This document shows positions 53,972 to 62,071 of a stretch of DNA of 64,000 bases, in pieces. The notes under the pieces are model-generated. The model was not told the origin of the DNA. It saw nothing but the letters and a program-made list of their open reading frames with translations, and did no database searches. Positions within the stretch are counted from its first letter, which is position 1. The number at the start of each line of letters is the position of its first letter. The DNA is from Serratia nevei (GTDB taxonomy: Bacteria > Pseudomonadota > Gammaproteobacteria > Enterobacterales > Enterobacteriaceae): contig NZ_CP149940.1 of assembly GCF_037948395.1 (NCBI RefSeq), positions 3,162,001-3,226,000 on the forward strand. Direction: 5' to 3'. The translations under genes and the position numbers were made by a program.

Positions 53972-54843
53972 ATAGCCGCCAACTGTTGCTGCAGCCACTG
54001 CAGCAACCGCAAGACCGCCGGCGTCAACCCGGCGGTCTGCGGCCACACCAGATAAACGTCGTCATCGCTCAGGCGACAGGGCGCGGCCAGCGCCACCAGC
54101 CTCCCGGCGGCGATCGCATCCTGCACCAGCAACTTTTTCGCCAGCGCGATGCCAAACCCCTGCTCGGCCGCGCGAATCAACAATCCGGCATCGTTGAACA
54201 ACGCCTGTTGCCGCCCGCACAGCGAGCGCCCTTGCGTATTGAACCAGGCGCGCCAGGGGCTGACGTCGTGCTCCAGCAAGGGAACATCGCCGCCGTTCTC
54301 GAATGCCGTTCCCCATTGCCGCGCCATGTCCGGCGAGGCGACCGGCAGCACATCGCCCGACGCGATGCGCTGTGCCTGCAGTCCCGCCCACTGACCGTTA
54401 CCGATGCGGATCGCCGCATCGAATCCGCGCTGCGACAGATCCTGCAATGTCAGCGATGCATCGATATCCAGCGCAATATCGGCGCAGGCTTCATGGAAGG
54501 CCGGCAGGCGCGGCAACAGCCAGTAATGGGCAAAAGACGGCAGCACGCTGATACGCAGCGTCTGGCTTGCCGCGGCGCGCCGGGCGCGGGCAACGCCCTG
54601 CTGCAGCGCCTGCAGCGCCGGCTCTACCGCCGCCAGCATCTCTTTCCCGGCCGCATTCAGACGCACACCGCGCCCGCGCCGTTCAAACAGCGAATAGCCG
54701 ACCGCCTGCTCCAGCAGCTGGATTTGCTGGCTGACCGCACCATGCGTTAAATGCACCTGCTGCGCCGTGGCGCGCAAATTCTCCAACCTGGCGGCGATAA
54801 CGAAGGTCGGCAAGACATGCAGGGGAAGGCGTTCACTCATCAC
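53968..54843 (-). CDS. LysR-family regulator
   Basis: This 291-residue regulator has an N-terminal helix-turn-helix (LRATAQQVHLTHGAVSQQIQ, about residues 21-40) and a LysR substrate-binding domain resembling the GcvA group (ISVLPSFAHYWLLPRLPAFH). It is divergent from the PLP decarboxylase gene with 101 bases between, so it probably controls that gene. It converges with the CoA-transferase gene, sharing 4 bases. Confidence 0.9.
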   Translation of the reverse strand: MMSERLPLHVLPTFVIAARLENLRATAQQVHLTHGAVSQQIQLLEQAVGYSLFERRGRGVRLNAAGKEMLAAVEPALQALQQGVARARRAAASQTLRISVLPSFAHYWLLPRLPAFHEACADIALDIDASLTLQDLSQRGFDAAIRIGNGQWAGLQAQRIASGDVLPVASPDMARQWGTAFENGGDVPLLEHDVSPWRAWFNTQGRSLCGRQQALFNDAGLLIRAAEQGFGIALAKKLLVQDAIAAGRLVALAAPCRLSDDDVYLVWPQTAGLTPAVLRLLQWLQQQLAAI

Positions 54844-54944
54844 TGGTTAGCCGGATTATCCAAAAAGGTTATTTTTCATCGATTTTGGCCCGCAGGCAAC
54901 TGTTCTATGTTTATGCCATCTATCCCTGATGCTTCGGAGCCGCC

Positions 54945-56360
54945 ATGCACCCACGTTTACAACAGGATCTTACACAGTTTCCGCAGATCCTCGACCACAC
55001 CCGCCAGTTGGCGGAAGATTTTCTGGCCGGGCTGCAGCAGCGATCGGTCTGCCCACCGCTCGCGCAACAGCAGCTGCAACCCGGTGACGATCGGCTGGCG
55101 GAAAACGGTGAAGGCGCCCTGGCGGCGCTGGATGACTTTTGGCAGCGTTATCAGGCGGGCATTTCCGCCAGCGCCGGCCCGCGTTATTTCGGCTTCGTCA
55201 CCGGCGGTGGCACCCCGGCGGCGGTCGCGGCGGACTGGCTGGTTAGCGTGACAGACCAAAATAGCCAGCTCAGCCATGATACGATCGCCGCGGCGATCGA
55301 ACTGGCCGCCGTGACGCAGTTGAAATCCCTGCTGGGCCTGCCGGAAGCGTTCAGCGGCAGCCTGGTCAGCGGTGCCACCATGGCCAATTTCGCCGGGCTG
55401 GCCATTGGCCGGCAGTGGCTGGGCCAACAGCACGGCGTGGATATTGCCCAACGGGGCCTGGCGGCGCTGGGGCCCATCCGGGTGCTGGCGGCCAATCCGC
55501 ACGCCAGCAGCGTAAAGGCGCTCAGCATGCTCGGCATCGGCCGCGACGCGCTGACGACCGTCGCCAGCCTGCCGGAGTCTGAGGCCATGGATATGGCGGC
55601 GCTGGAGCGGCAGCTCGCCGCCGGCGCTGGCCGCCCCACGTTGGTGCTGGCCAGCGCCGGCACGGTCAACACCGTCGCCTTCGACGATCTGCCGCGTCTG
55701 CTGGCGCTGCGGGAGCGTTATCCGTTTTGGCTGCATGTCGATGCAGCCTTCGGGGGCGTGGCGGCCTGTTCGCCGCTGTATGCACCACGACTCGCAGGCT
55801 GGCAACAGGCGGACTCCATCACCGTCGATGCGCACAAATGGCTGAACGTGCCTTATGACAGCGCGATCCAATTTACCCGCCACCTGGATCTGCAGATGCA
55901 GGTATTTCAGAACCATTCGGCCTACCTGGAAGCGCCGACGCCGCGGCCGGACAACTATCTGCATTTGACGCCGGAAAATTCGCGGCGCTTTCGCGCCCTG
56001 CCGCTCTGGCTGACGCTGAAAGCCTATGGCCGCAGCGGCATACGGGATATCGTCGAGCGCAACGTCCGATTGGCGCAGGCGCTGGGCGCGGCGTTAGCGG
56101 CCGACGACGGTTTCCATTTGCTGGCGCCGGTGAATTTGAACGTGGTGTGCTTCGCGCTCAGCCGCCCGCAGGGCGACAGCGAAGCGGCGCGCGATCGCTT
56201 TCTCGAGCGCCTTAACCGGCACGGCGTGGTGCGTTGCACCCCAACGACCTATAGCCATCAGCCGGGGATCCGCGCCGCGCTGGTCAACTGGATGACGGAG
56301 GAACGGGACATCCGGCTGGCGCTGGACTCGCTGCGCCACTGTCTGCCAGAGACGGCCTAA
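54945..56360 (+). CDS. PLP-dependent decarboxylase (group II)
   Basis: This 471-residue protein fits the pyridoxal-phosphate group II decarboxylase family, which acts on amino acids such as glutamate, DOPA, tryptophan or aspartate. Features are GPRYFGFVTGGGTPAAVAAD, GSLVSGATMANFAGLA, WLHVDAAFGGVAAC and the PLP lysine in VDAHKWLNV near residue 298. The substrate is not evident. It is divergent from a LysR regulator. No transporter is adjacent. Confidence 0.88.
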   Translation: MHPRLQQDLTQFPQILDHTRQLAEDFLAGLQQRSVCPPLAQQQLQPGDDRLAENGEGALAALDDFWQRYQAGISASAGPRYFGFVTGGGTPAAVAADWLVSVTDQNSQLSHDTIAAAIELAAVTQLKSLLGLPEAFSGSLVSGATMANFAGLAIGRQWLGQQHGVDIAQRGLAALGPIRVLAANPHASSVKALSMLGIGRDALTTVASLPESEAMDMAALERQLAAGAGRPTLVLASAGTVNTVAFDDLPRLLALRERYPFWLHVDAAFGGVAACSPLYAPRLAGWQQADSITVDAHKWLNVPYDSAIQFTRHLDLQMQVFQNHSAYLEAPTPRPDNYLHLTPENSRRFRALPLWLTLKAYGRSGIRDIVERNVRLAQALGAALAADDGFHLLAPVNLNVVCFALSRPQGDSEAARDRFLERLNRHGVVRCTPTTYSHQPGIRAALVNWMTEERDIRLALDSLRHCLPETA

Positions 56361-56371
56361 GGCGCGCGGCG

Positions 56372-57076
56372 CTATTCGAGTTGGAAGGCCTGCAAACGCC
56401 GCGCTTGCCGCCCGTCATCGCTGATGTTATCCGGCGACAGCCAGGCGGCAAAGGCGGCGTGTCGCGCCGGCCATTCCGCGTCGATGATCGACAGCCAATC
56501 GGTGTCGCGCGTGCGCCCTTTGACGACAACCGCCTGGCGGAAAGTGCCTTCGTACCGGAACCCCAAACGCTCGGCGGCCTGGCGCGAAGGCAAATTGAGG
56601 CTATCGCACTTCCATTCGCAGCGCCGATAGCCAAGATCGTCAAACAGATGCCGCAGCATCAGGAAAATCGCCTCGCTGCCCAGCGCGCTGCGCCTCATCA
56701 GCGGCGACCAGTTGATGGTGCCCAGTTCGGCCACGCCGTTGCCGGGATCGATGCGCAAAAAAGCGCAGGTGCCCACGGCGCGCCCGTTCGCCTGATCGAC
56801 CACTACCATCGTGTTCCTGTCAGCGCTGGACGCCTGAGCCTGGAGGTAACGCTGAAAATCCTCGCACGTCTGCGGCCGTTCCCAAAACAGATAGGTCCAG
56901 TCTCGGTCGTCCTCGGCGGTTTGGTAAGCCCGATAGAGCTCATCCCCCCAGCGCTCAAGGCTAAGGGGTTCAAGGCGGCAAAACCGCCCTTGCAGCAACC
57001 TGTGCCCGGGCAGGCCTGCCGGCTGCCAATGAGGAAGGGCATCGCCTATTGGCTGCCCATACTGATTCTGTCTCAC
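56372..57076 (-). CDS. GNAT-family acetyltransferase
   Basis: This 234-residue protein belongs to the RimJ/RimL-like acetyltransferases: RFCRLEPLSLERWGDELYRA, GTCAFLRIDPGNGVAELGTI, SALGSEAIFLMLRHLFDDLG and RQAAERLGFRYEGTFRQAVV. A GTG at 57076 with AGGAT upstream is preferred over upstream starts, because NQYGQPIGDALPHWQPA is the usual N-terminus in this group. The substrate is unknown. Confidence 0.85.
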   Translation of the reverse strand: MRQNQYGQPIGDALPHWQPAGLPGHRLLQGRFCRLEPLSLERWGDELYRAYQTAEDDRDWTYLFWERPQTCEDFQRYLQAQASSADRNTMVVVDQANGRAVGTCAFLRIDPGNGVAELGTINWSPLMRRSALGSEAIFLMLRHLFDDLGYRRCEWKCDSLNLPSRQAAERLGFRYEGTFRQAVVVKGRTRDTDWLSIIDAEWPARHAAFAAWLSPDNISDDGRQARRLQAFQLE

Positions 57077-57341
57077 TGCGACATCCTGCTTTTGAAAGGT
57101 GGAAAGGCAAGTTAAAACCAACGCGGGCCGGAGACAACTCCGACCTGCCCCCCGCCCCGCTGGCGCGGGCAACAGGATGATAGTTTAGAAAAACAACTCA
57201 ATCACTGTTAAATATTCACCAAAATTATTTCAATCAAAATAAATATCCAGATAACTCATTGTAAAACGGTGATTTATAGCAACAATTAAGCTACACATTT
57301 CAGCCACAACGTTAACTTTTGTTGGTTGTTATGATAAAAAA

Positions 57342-57360
57342 AGAAGTGATTATCATTAAC
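57342..57360. promoter_or_regulatory. weak Fur-like site
   Basis: AGAAGTGATTATCATTAAC matches 13 of 19 Fur consensus bases, including a good TGATTATCATTA core. It lies 15 bases before the nine-codon frame at 57375. Confidence 0.35.
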
Positions 57361-57374
57361 AGGTGAGGAAGGGT

Positions 57375-57404
57375 ATGATTCAACTTAATGATTTTTATCG
57401 TTAA
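57375..57404 (+). CDS. nine-codon peptide with strong ribosome site
   Basis: MIQLNDFYR followed by TAA starts behind GAGGAAGGGT. No gene follows until rcsA 400 bases later. It may be a leader peptide, a decayed gene start or chance. Confidence 0.3.
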   Translation: MIQLNDFYR

Positions 57405-57489
57405 AAAAACAAAGAAACCAAAAGAACACTTTTTAAGCGCTCAAAAAACGCACTGAAAAACTTCAAAAAGCCAACACATGAATTTTTTT

Positions 57490-57503
57490 TAAGACTTTTC
57501 CTA
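57490..57503. promoter_or_regulatory. RcsAB box upstream of rcsA
   Basis: TAAGACTTTTCCTA matches the TAAGA-N4-TCCTA core of the RcsAB box. It lies about 305 bases before rcsA and probably mediates autoactivation of rcsA, as in E. coli. Confidence 0.75.
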
Positions 57504-57807
57504 GCAAACTAAAATTTTGTTTCGTGACATGATGAACAGAATCTCGGCAAGCAATGTCAGCAAGCGCGGGCGCCAAGCGCAAGTCAGGCCGATCGCGTCA
57601 ACGCCGAGCGGGCAGCAAATCTCGCTGACTTAAGCCAAACTTATAGATTCATGTGATTAATAAGTTTAGTATGAAAATATCATTGAGTGCCGTCGTGTTT
57701 ATTGATAGAACACTGGCTACACTGAATTATTGCTCCATTTTGCCTTTCGGCTTTTCAGGCTTTTTCTCATATTACCGCAGTAAAACGGATTTAAGTGGGG
57801 GTGCGAT

Positions 57808-58437
57808 ATGCCAACGATCATCATGGATTCATGTAGCTATACCAGATTGGGATTAACCGACTATCTGACTTCGCATGGCGTGAAAAAACGCCATATTAAT
57901 GCCATCGAGGATATTGACAGCCTGCATGAAAAATGCAGCAAGTTGAATCCGAGCCTGGTGTTTATTAACGAGGACTGCTTCATCCACGAAGCAAACGCCA
58001 CCGAGCGAATAAAACGGGTGATTTCACTGCACCCGGATACGTTATTCTTCATCTTCATGGCTATTACCAATGTACATTTCGACGATTATTTATATGTTCG
58101 CAAGAACGTCATCATATCGTCAAAATCCATCAAACCAGAGACTATGAATCAGCTACTTAGTCACTATCTCGAGAGAACGTCCCTACGGGCGGAGAAGTCC
58201 TCTCTGGACCAAACGCCGGTAACGCTGAGCCAGACCGAATCGAACATGTTACGCATGTGGATGTCCGGTCAAGGCACCATCCAGATATCAGACCAGATGC
58301 AAATAAAGGCCAAAACGGTCTCCTCCCACAAGGGAAACATCAAGCGGAAAATAAAGACGCACAACAAGCAGATCATTTACCACGTTGTTCGTTTGACCGA
58401 TACGCTGACCAGTGGAATATTTGTCAATAGCCGTTGA
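57808..58437 (+). CDS. rcsA: capsule and envelope-stress co-regulator RcsA
   Basis: This 209-residue LuxR-type protein is RcsA, which pairs with RcsB to activate capsule genes and repress flagella. The first line [20 protein letters not shown] and the C-terminal helix-turn-helix [20 protein letters not shown] are almost those of E. coli RcsA. The start follows GGGGGTGCGAT. RcsA is a Lon substrate and limits capsule synthesis. A strong terminator follows, and dsrB lies beyond it, as in E. coli. Confidence 0.97.
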   Translation: MPTIIMDSCSYTRLGLTDYLTSHGVKKRHINAIEDIDSLHEKCSKLNPSLVFINEDCFIHEANATERIKRVISLHPDTLFFIFMAITNVHFDDYLYVRKNVIISSKSIKPETMNQLLSHYLERTSLRAEKSSLDQTPVTLSQTESNMLRMWMSGQGTIQISDQMQIKAKTVSSHKGNIKRKIKTHNKQIIYHVVRLTDTLTSGIFVNSR

Positions 58438-58530
58438 GCCGCAGAGAATGCCCCCACTCTGTTTTGTCGACCGTTAAATATCCGGGGATAAAGTCACCGG
58501 GATATCGGATACTGGAACCACCAAAAGAAT

Positions 58531-58573
58531 ACCTGCTGCGCTATCCCCCCGCTAGCGCAGCGGGTATTTTTTT
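58531..58573 (+). terminator. rcsA terminator
   Basis: ACCTGCTGCGCTA and TAGCGCAGCGGGT form a 13-bp stem (one G-U pair) with a 9-base loop, followed by ATTTTTTTT. It is a strong intrinsic terminator. Confidence 0.88.
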
Positions 58574-58656
58574 GCCGGCGATAAAAAAAATCTTACCGTA
58601 ATGAAATAATCTCAAAATGGACAATTTCATTAGCAAATTAATGAGATTAACCGACG

Positions 58657-58857
58657 TTACTGCCCATGCTCGCGACATGGCTCCACAAACGTCCCGTCAC
58701 GGCTGTCGATTTCATTAAAAAACCATACGCCCGCCGGATAGTCTTCAAGAGAAACCAGATACATAGTCCCTTCGTTGAATACCTCTACGGCCAGAATGAC
58801 GCCCTCGCGCCGCGGGCCGCCGTCTGTTTTTACCGTCACTCGATCGTTAACCTGCAT
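58657..58857 (-). CDS. dsrB: DsrB small protein
   Basis: This 66-residue protein matches Dsr[41 protein letters not shown]. The ATG at 58857 is chosen because GGGGAA lies five bases upstream and it matches E. coli DsrB. In E. coli dsrB sits next to the DsrA sRNA and rcsA. Function is unknown. Confidence 0.92.
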   Translation of the reverse strand: MQVNDRVTVKTDGGPRREGVILAVEVFNEGTMYLVSLEDYPAGVWFFNEIDSRDGTFVEPCREHGQ

Positions 58858-59080
58858 ACCGTTCCCCATCATTTGCGATTGGCATCAGTGTATGACAAAA
58901 CCCAGGGGGAAGGACACCGCCCCGCACCAATCCGGCCTCGCTCTCAGCGTAGCCGCCGCCCGGATTTTCACTTTCTTAACGGTTTGGCCGCAGAATCTTA
59001 AGCCGGCCTCGCGTAGCCTGTCTTCAGGCGTTTCCCCCCCAGAGAAGCGCTCGCAAATGAAGAAGTAACAAGGAACTTTT

Positions 59081-59106
59081 GCCCGCAGACTTGCGGGCTT
59101 TTTTTT
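59081..59106 (+). terminator. orphan plus-strand terminator
   Basis: GCCCGCA and TGCGGGC with a 4-base loop, followed by eight T residues, form a strong plus-strand terminator. Both neighbouring genes (dsrB and the cold-shock gene) run on the minus strand, so it must end an unlisted plus-strand transcript. Confidence 0.8.
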
Positions 59107-59129
59107 GCGCACCGCCGAATTGCAGGCAT

Positions 59130-59157
59130 AAAAAAACCCGCCGCAGCGGGTTTTTTT
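59130..59157 (-). terminator. terminator of the cold-shock gene
   Basis: CCCGCTGCGGCGGG flanked by A and T runs on both sides lies 21 bases after the cold-shock gene stop. It would terminate in either direction. Confidence 0.85.
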
Positions 59158-59177
59158 CAATCAGCGGTAGACGCCAA

Positions 59178-59390
59178 TTAGATAGCGGTAACGTTAGCCG
59201 CAGATGGACCTTTCGCACCGTTCTCGATAGAGAACTGTACGTTCTGGCCTTCAGCCAGGGTCTTGAAGCCTTGATCCTGGATAGCAGAGAAGTGTACGAA
59301 TACATCTTTGCTGCCGTCTGCTGGGGTGATGAAACCAAAACCTTTAGCTTCGTTGAACCACTTCACTTGACCTTTGATCAGGTTAGACAT
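59178..59390 (-). CDS. CspA-family cold-shock protein
   Basis: This 70-residue nucleic-acid-binding protein has RNP1 (KGFGFITP) and RNP2 (VFVHFSAIQ) and the full OB fold. The protein resembles CspC/CspE, while its long leader with a cold-box-like element resembles cold-induced cspA-type genes. It acts as an RNA chaperone. AAGGAAGATAGAC precedes the start. It is monocistronic with its own terminator. Confidence 0.94.
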   Translation of the reverse strand: MSNLIKGQVKWFNEAKGFGFITPADGSKDVFVHFSAIQDQGFKTLAEGQNVQFSIENGAKGPSAANVTAI

Positions 59391-59768
59391 GTCTATCTTC
59401 CTTCAATAATAAATGTAAGCCGCTATGGGCGATATAGCCGGTCATCAGTTACTTATGGAGGCACTGGAAAGGAAATTCGTCAGAGAAGGGCTATCCGGGA
59501 TAACGCTTTTAATTTGAACTACTTTACTCAAAATGTCGTGCATAAATAGGTCTGTACCACAGGCCGGTAAGCATTAACTCACGAGCGGGCGGCAATAGCA
59601 ACTCTTTTCGCCTCGTCGTGCCGTTTACCTCGGCTAAACGCACAGGATTTGACCCTGTTTGTCGACGCTATCGCCGCGCGTCTTCTCCTTACCGGTCAAG
59701 ACAAATGATAGTAATTATCGTTACGCTGTTTTATAGTTGCACAAAGAAATCATTCAGGGAGATTCACC
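59391..59768. other. cold-shock gene leader and divergent promoter region
   Basis: This 378-base gene-free stretch holds the long leader of the cold-shock gene. On the minus strand GGTACAGACC (59549-59558) resembles the cspA cold box, and CTATATCGCCC lies closer to the start as in cspA mRNA. The right end holds a Fur-like box for the next gene. Confidence 0.6.
59706..59720. promoter_or_regulatory. Fur-like box upstream of the proline-rich protein gene
   Basis: TGATAGTAATTATCG fits the 7-1-7 Fur pattern TGATAAT-N-ATTATCA at 12 of 14 arm bases. It lies about 50 bases before the gene at 59769. Confidence 0.6.
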
Positions 59769-60146
59769 ATGCCGAGATGGCTCACATTACCGGCCGCCAG
59801 CGTTACCGCCCTGCTGGCCTTTGCCGCTTGCAGCGCCCCGCTGGGCGCGCTGGAGCTGAATTATCAGCCCCCAGAGCCCAGCGTTTCCCCGCCCCCAAAA
59901 CCGGTGGCTCCGCCGGGGCCGACCCCCAAGGCGGCGAAACCGCCGATTACCTGGGCAGAGGCACGCGACAAGAACGGTTTTCGCGTCGATATCGAATGCG
60001 ATCATCCAGGCTGCAGCAAGCCGCGCGCCAAACCTTATCCCGCCTATGAAGGCCCGGTGAAGAAAACCGATCGCCGCCGCCAATCCGATCCTTACTCCAC
60101 CAATCAGGATCCCGATTACAACATTCAGTTGGGCTATGAGTGGTAG
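59769..60146 (+). CDS. exported proline-rich protein of unknown function
   Basis: This 125-residue protein has a short signal sequence ending near FAACSAP; the cysteine might be a lipid anchor, though the lipobox is imperfect. A proline-rich stretch (PPEPSVSPPPKPVAPPGP) follows, then a basic-acidic part with two cysteines (IECDHPGCSKP) and a C-terminal DPDYNIQLGYEW. No family is recognised. The Fur-like box suggests iron-regulated expression. A terminator hairpin follows at 60259. Confidence 0.7.
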   Translation: MPRWLTLPAASVTALLAFAACSAPLGALELNYQPPEPSVSPPPKPVAPPGPTPKAAKPPITWAEARDKNGFRVDIECDHPGCSKPRAKPYPAYEGPVKKTDRRRQSDPYSTNQDPDYNIQLGYEW

Positions 60147-60258
60147 CGGCGCTTTCGGAGTAATACCTATATCAGCCGCCCTCACCGCTGCATAAAATAG
60201 CGCCAGTTCACCACTCCTCCTGGTGTTGAACACAACAAGCTGTGTTGCAAATCTTTAT

Positions 60259-60284
60259 GCGCCTCCCTATAGGCGCTTTTTTTT
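60259..60284 (+). terminator. intrinsic terminator
   Basis: GCGCCT and AGGCGC arms with a 6-base loop followed by eight T residues. It ends the transcript of the proline-rich protein gene or a small RNA from 60147 onward. Confidence 0.75.
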
Positions 60285-60392
60285 GCTCCTCCCTCATGCC
60301 CGTTTCCCGATTACAGATTGCTCTCATTGCCCCGTAAAGTGATGAATGTCACAAATACGCCTCCTTGCCATTCTTATTCGGAGGTGATGTTC

Positions 60393-60509
60393 ATGGCCAC
60401 AGGATCCCTTGCCCTCTTGGCTGCCTTGGCCGGCATTGCGGGCTATTCGCTCTATAAACACTTCAAATCTCAGAAGAAAAGTACATTCGTTCGCCCACAC
60501 GATCGGTAA
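60393..60509 (+). CDS. small single-span membrane protein
   Basis: This 38-residue protein begins at an ATG eight bases after GGAGG; a start two codons earlier would be too close to it. One transmembrane segment (TGSLALLAALAGIAGYSLY) is followed by a basic tail (KHFKSQKKSTFVRPHDR). No family is recognised. A 12-bp hairpin (60530-60562) follows. Confidence 0.65.
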   Translation: MATGSLALLAALAGIAGYSLYKHFKSQKKSTFVRPHDR

Positions 60510-60529
60510 TCGATAACGTGTTTACACCG

Positions 60530-60562
60530 CGAAGGCGCGGCACGCCGCACGCCGCGCCTTCG
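60530..60562 (+). other. 12-bp hairpin
   Basis: CGAAGGCGCGGC and GCCGCGCCTTCG form a perfect stem with a 9-base loop, without a T-run, after the small membrane protein gene. Confidence 0.5.
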
Positions 60563-60655
60563 TGGACCGTCATGTTTTCATCACAAAAATGTCACACTAT
60601 GGCCATATGATGATTCGCGATTATCCGCTCTGGCTTAACACCAAGGATTTCGCCC

Positions 60656-60865
60656 ATGACCATAATTAAAGCTGCAAACCATCAGGAAGCAGAAAAGCTC
60701 ATCCGCGCCGGCACAGCCAAGAAAATCGAACTGGCCTACGATATCGGCAGCGATGACTTCTTCCAGCTTGCCAGCCTGTGGTGCGATAAAGGCGCCAAGA
60801 TCTCCAAAGGGAAAGAACACTTTATCGTCTCGTTAAAAGGGTTCCGCATCCCCCCTAACGATTGA
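60656..60865 (+). CDS. small soluble protein of unknown function
   Basis: This 69-residue protein (MTIIKAANHQEAEKLIRAGT, GSDDFFQLASLWCDKGAKI) is soluble with mixed helix and strand. I do not recognise its family. Coding composition is normal. Its start lacks a strong ribosome site (AAGGATTTCGCCC). It stands between the small membrane protein and a quinone oxidoreductase. Confidence 0.65.
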   Translation: MTIIKAANHQEAEKLIRAGTAKKIELAYDIGSDDFFQLASLWCDKGAKISKGKEHFIVSLKGFRIPPND

Positions 60866-61019
60866 TATCCAGCCGCCCATCGCGGCGGCGTCCTCCCTTC
60901 CTCACAAAACCGCTCTATTCGACCACGCGCACCTCATTCGATTTCGCTAAGCTAACAGCAGACTTTATTGCGGGCGTTCCGCCTGGATAACCACGTCCGC
61001 CACGATGAGGAGAATGAGC

Positions 61020-62027
61020 ATGTCAACAAATGCAGCGCAGCCCGGCACGATGAAAGCCATTGAGATCAGCCAACCGGGTGCTCCCGAGGTTCTGGTCGTC
61101 ACCGAACGCCCGGTGCCCGTCCCGCAAGCGGGCGAACTCCTGGTGAAAATCGCCGCCGCCGGCGTTAACCGCCCCGACGTGCTGCAGCGTCAGGGGAACT
61201 ATGCGCCACCGCCCGGCGCTTCGGATATCCCCGGCCTGGAAATCGCCGGCGAAGTCGTCGCCATCGGTGAAGGCGTGACCCACTTCGCGCTCGGCGATCG
61301 GGTTTGCGCCCTCATCGCCGGCGGCGGCTATGCCGAATACTGCACCGTGCATGAAAGCAATGCGCTGCCGGTGCCGGCGGGCCTGAGCCTGACCGAGGCC
61401 GCCGCGCTGCCGGAAACCTTCTTTACCGTCTGGGTCAACGTGTTCCAGCGCGGCCACCTCAAAGCCGGCGAAACCGTGTTGATCCACGGTGGCACCTCCG
61501 GCATCGGCACGGTCGCCACCATGCTGGCAAAAGCCTTCTGCGCGCAGGTGATCACCACCGTTGGCTCCGAAGAGAAGCGCCAGGCCAGCCTGGCGCTGGG
61601 CGCCGACGTGGCGATTAACTACCGCAGCGAAGATTTTGTCGCACGCACCAAAGACGCCACCGACGGCAAAGGCGCCGATGTGATCGTCGATCTGATCGCC
61701 GGCGACTATGTGGCCAAGAACTATCAGGCCGCGGCGATGGAAGGCCGCATCGTACAAATCGGCACGCAAAATGGCGTGGTAAAAGAGCTCAATCTGATGC
61801 CGCTGCTGTTGAAACGCCTGACCCATACCGGTTCAACGCTGCGCTCACGCAGCGTCGCGGACAAAGCGCAGATTGCCGCCGATCTGCACGAGAAGGTTTG
61901 GCCGCTGCTGGAGCGCGGCGTGCTGAAGCCGCAAATTTTTAGAACCTTCCCGCTCGAGCAGGCCGCCGCCGCGCATGCGCTGATGGAGTCCAGCGAGCAC
62001 ATCGGCAAGATCATGTTGACGTTCTGA
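61020..62027 (+). CDS. NAD(P)H quinone oxidoreductase, zinc-independent MDR family
   Basis: This 335-residue enzyme belongs to the quinone oxidoreductase branch of medium-chain dehydrogenases (PIG3-like). AAGVNRPDVLQRQGNYAPPP, LPETFFTVWVNVFQRG and the nucleotide loop HGGTSGIGTVATMLAK are diagnostic. Structural and catalytic zinc cysteines are absent. The ATG at 61020 follows GAGGAGAATGAGC and is preferred over 61005. It probably reduces quinones with NADPH. Confidence 0.92.
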   Translation: MSTNAAQPGTMKAIEISQPGAPEVLVVTERPVPVPQAGELLVKIAAAGVNRPDVLQRQGNYAPPPGASDIPGLEIAGEVVAIGEGVTHFALGDRVCALIAGGGYAEYCTVHESNALPVPAGLSLTEAAALPETFFTVWVNVFQRGHLKAGETVLIHGGTSGIGTVATMLAKAFCAQVITTVGSEEKRQASLALGADVAINYRSEDFVARTKDATDGKGADVIVDLIAGDYVAKNYQAAAMEGRIVQIGTQNGVVKELNLMPLLLKRLTHTGSTLRSRSVADKAQIAADLHEKVWPLLERGVLKPQIFRTFPLEQAAAAHALMESSEHIGKIMLTF

Positions 62028-62071
62028 AACCGTTCCCCGCAGCCTGCGCTGCGGGTAAACCGATGCCGCGC

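Larger units (their letters stand above)
57177..57807. other. long AT-rich region upstream of rcsA
   Basis: This stretch of about 630 bases is strongly AT-rich and has no normal gene. It contains a Fur-like site, a nine-codon frame with a good ribosome site and an RcsAB box. Such regions upstream of rcsA are silenced by H-NS in E. coli; the same is likely here. Confidence 0.6.

Noticed and set aside
57653..57856. 67-codon frame overlapping the rcsA start
   Set aside because: No ribosome site, AT-rich composition and overlap in another frame with the certain start of rcsA.
58885..59160. 91-codon minus-strand frame between dsrB and the cold-shock gene
   Set aside because: It runs through two terminator hairpins and has no protein-like features.
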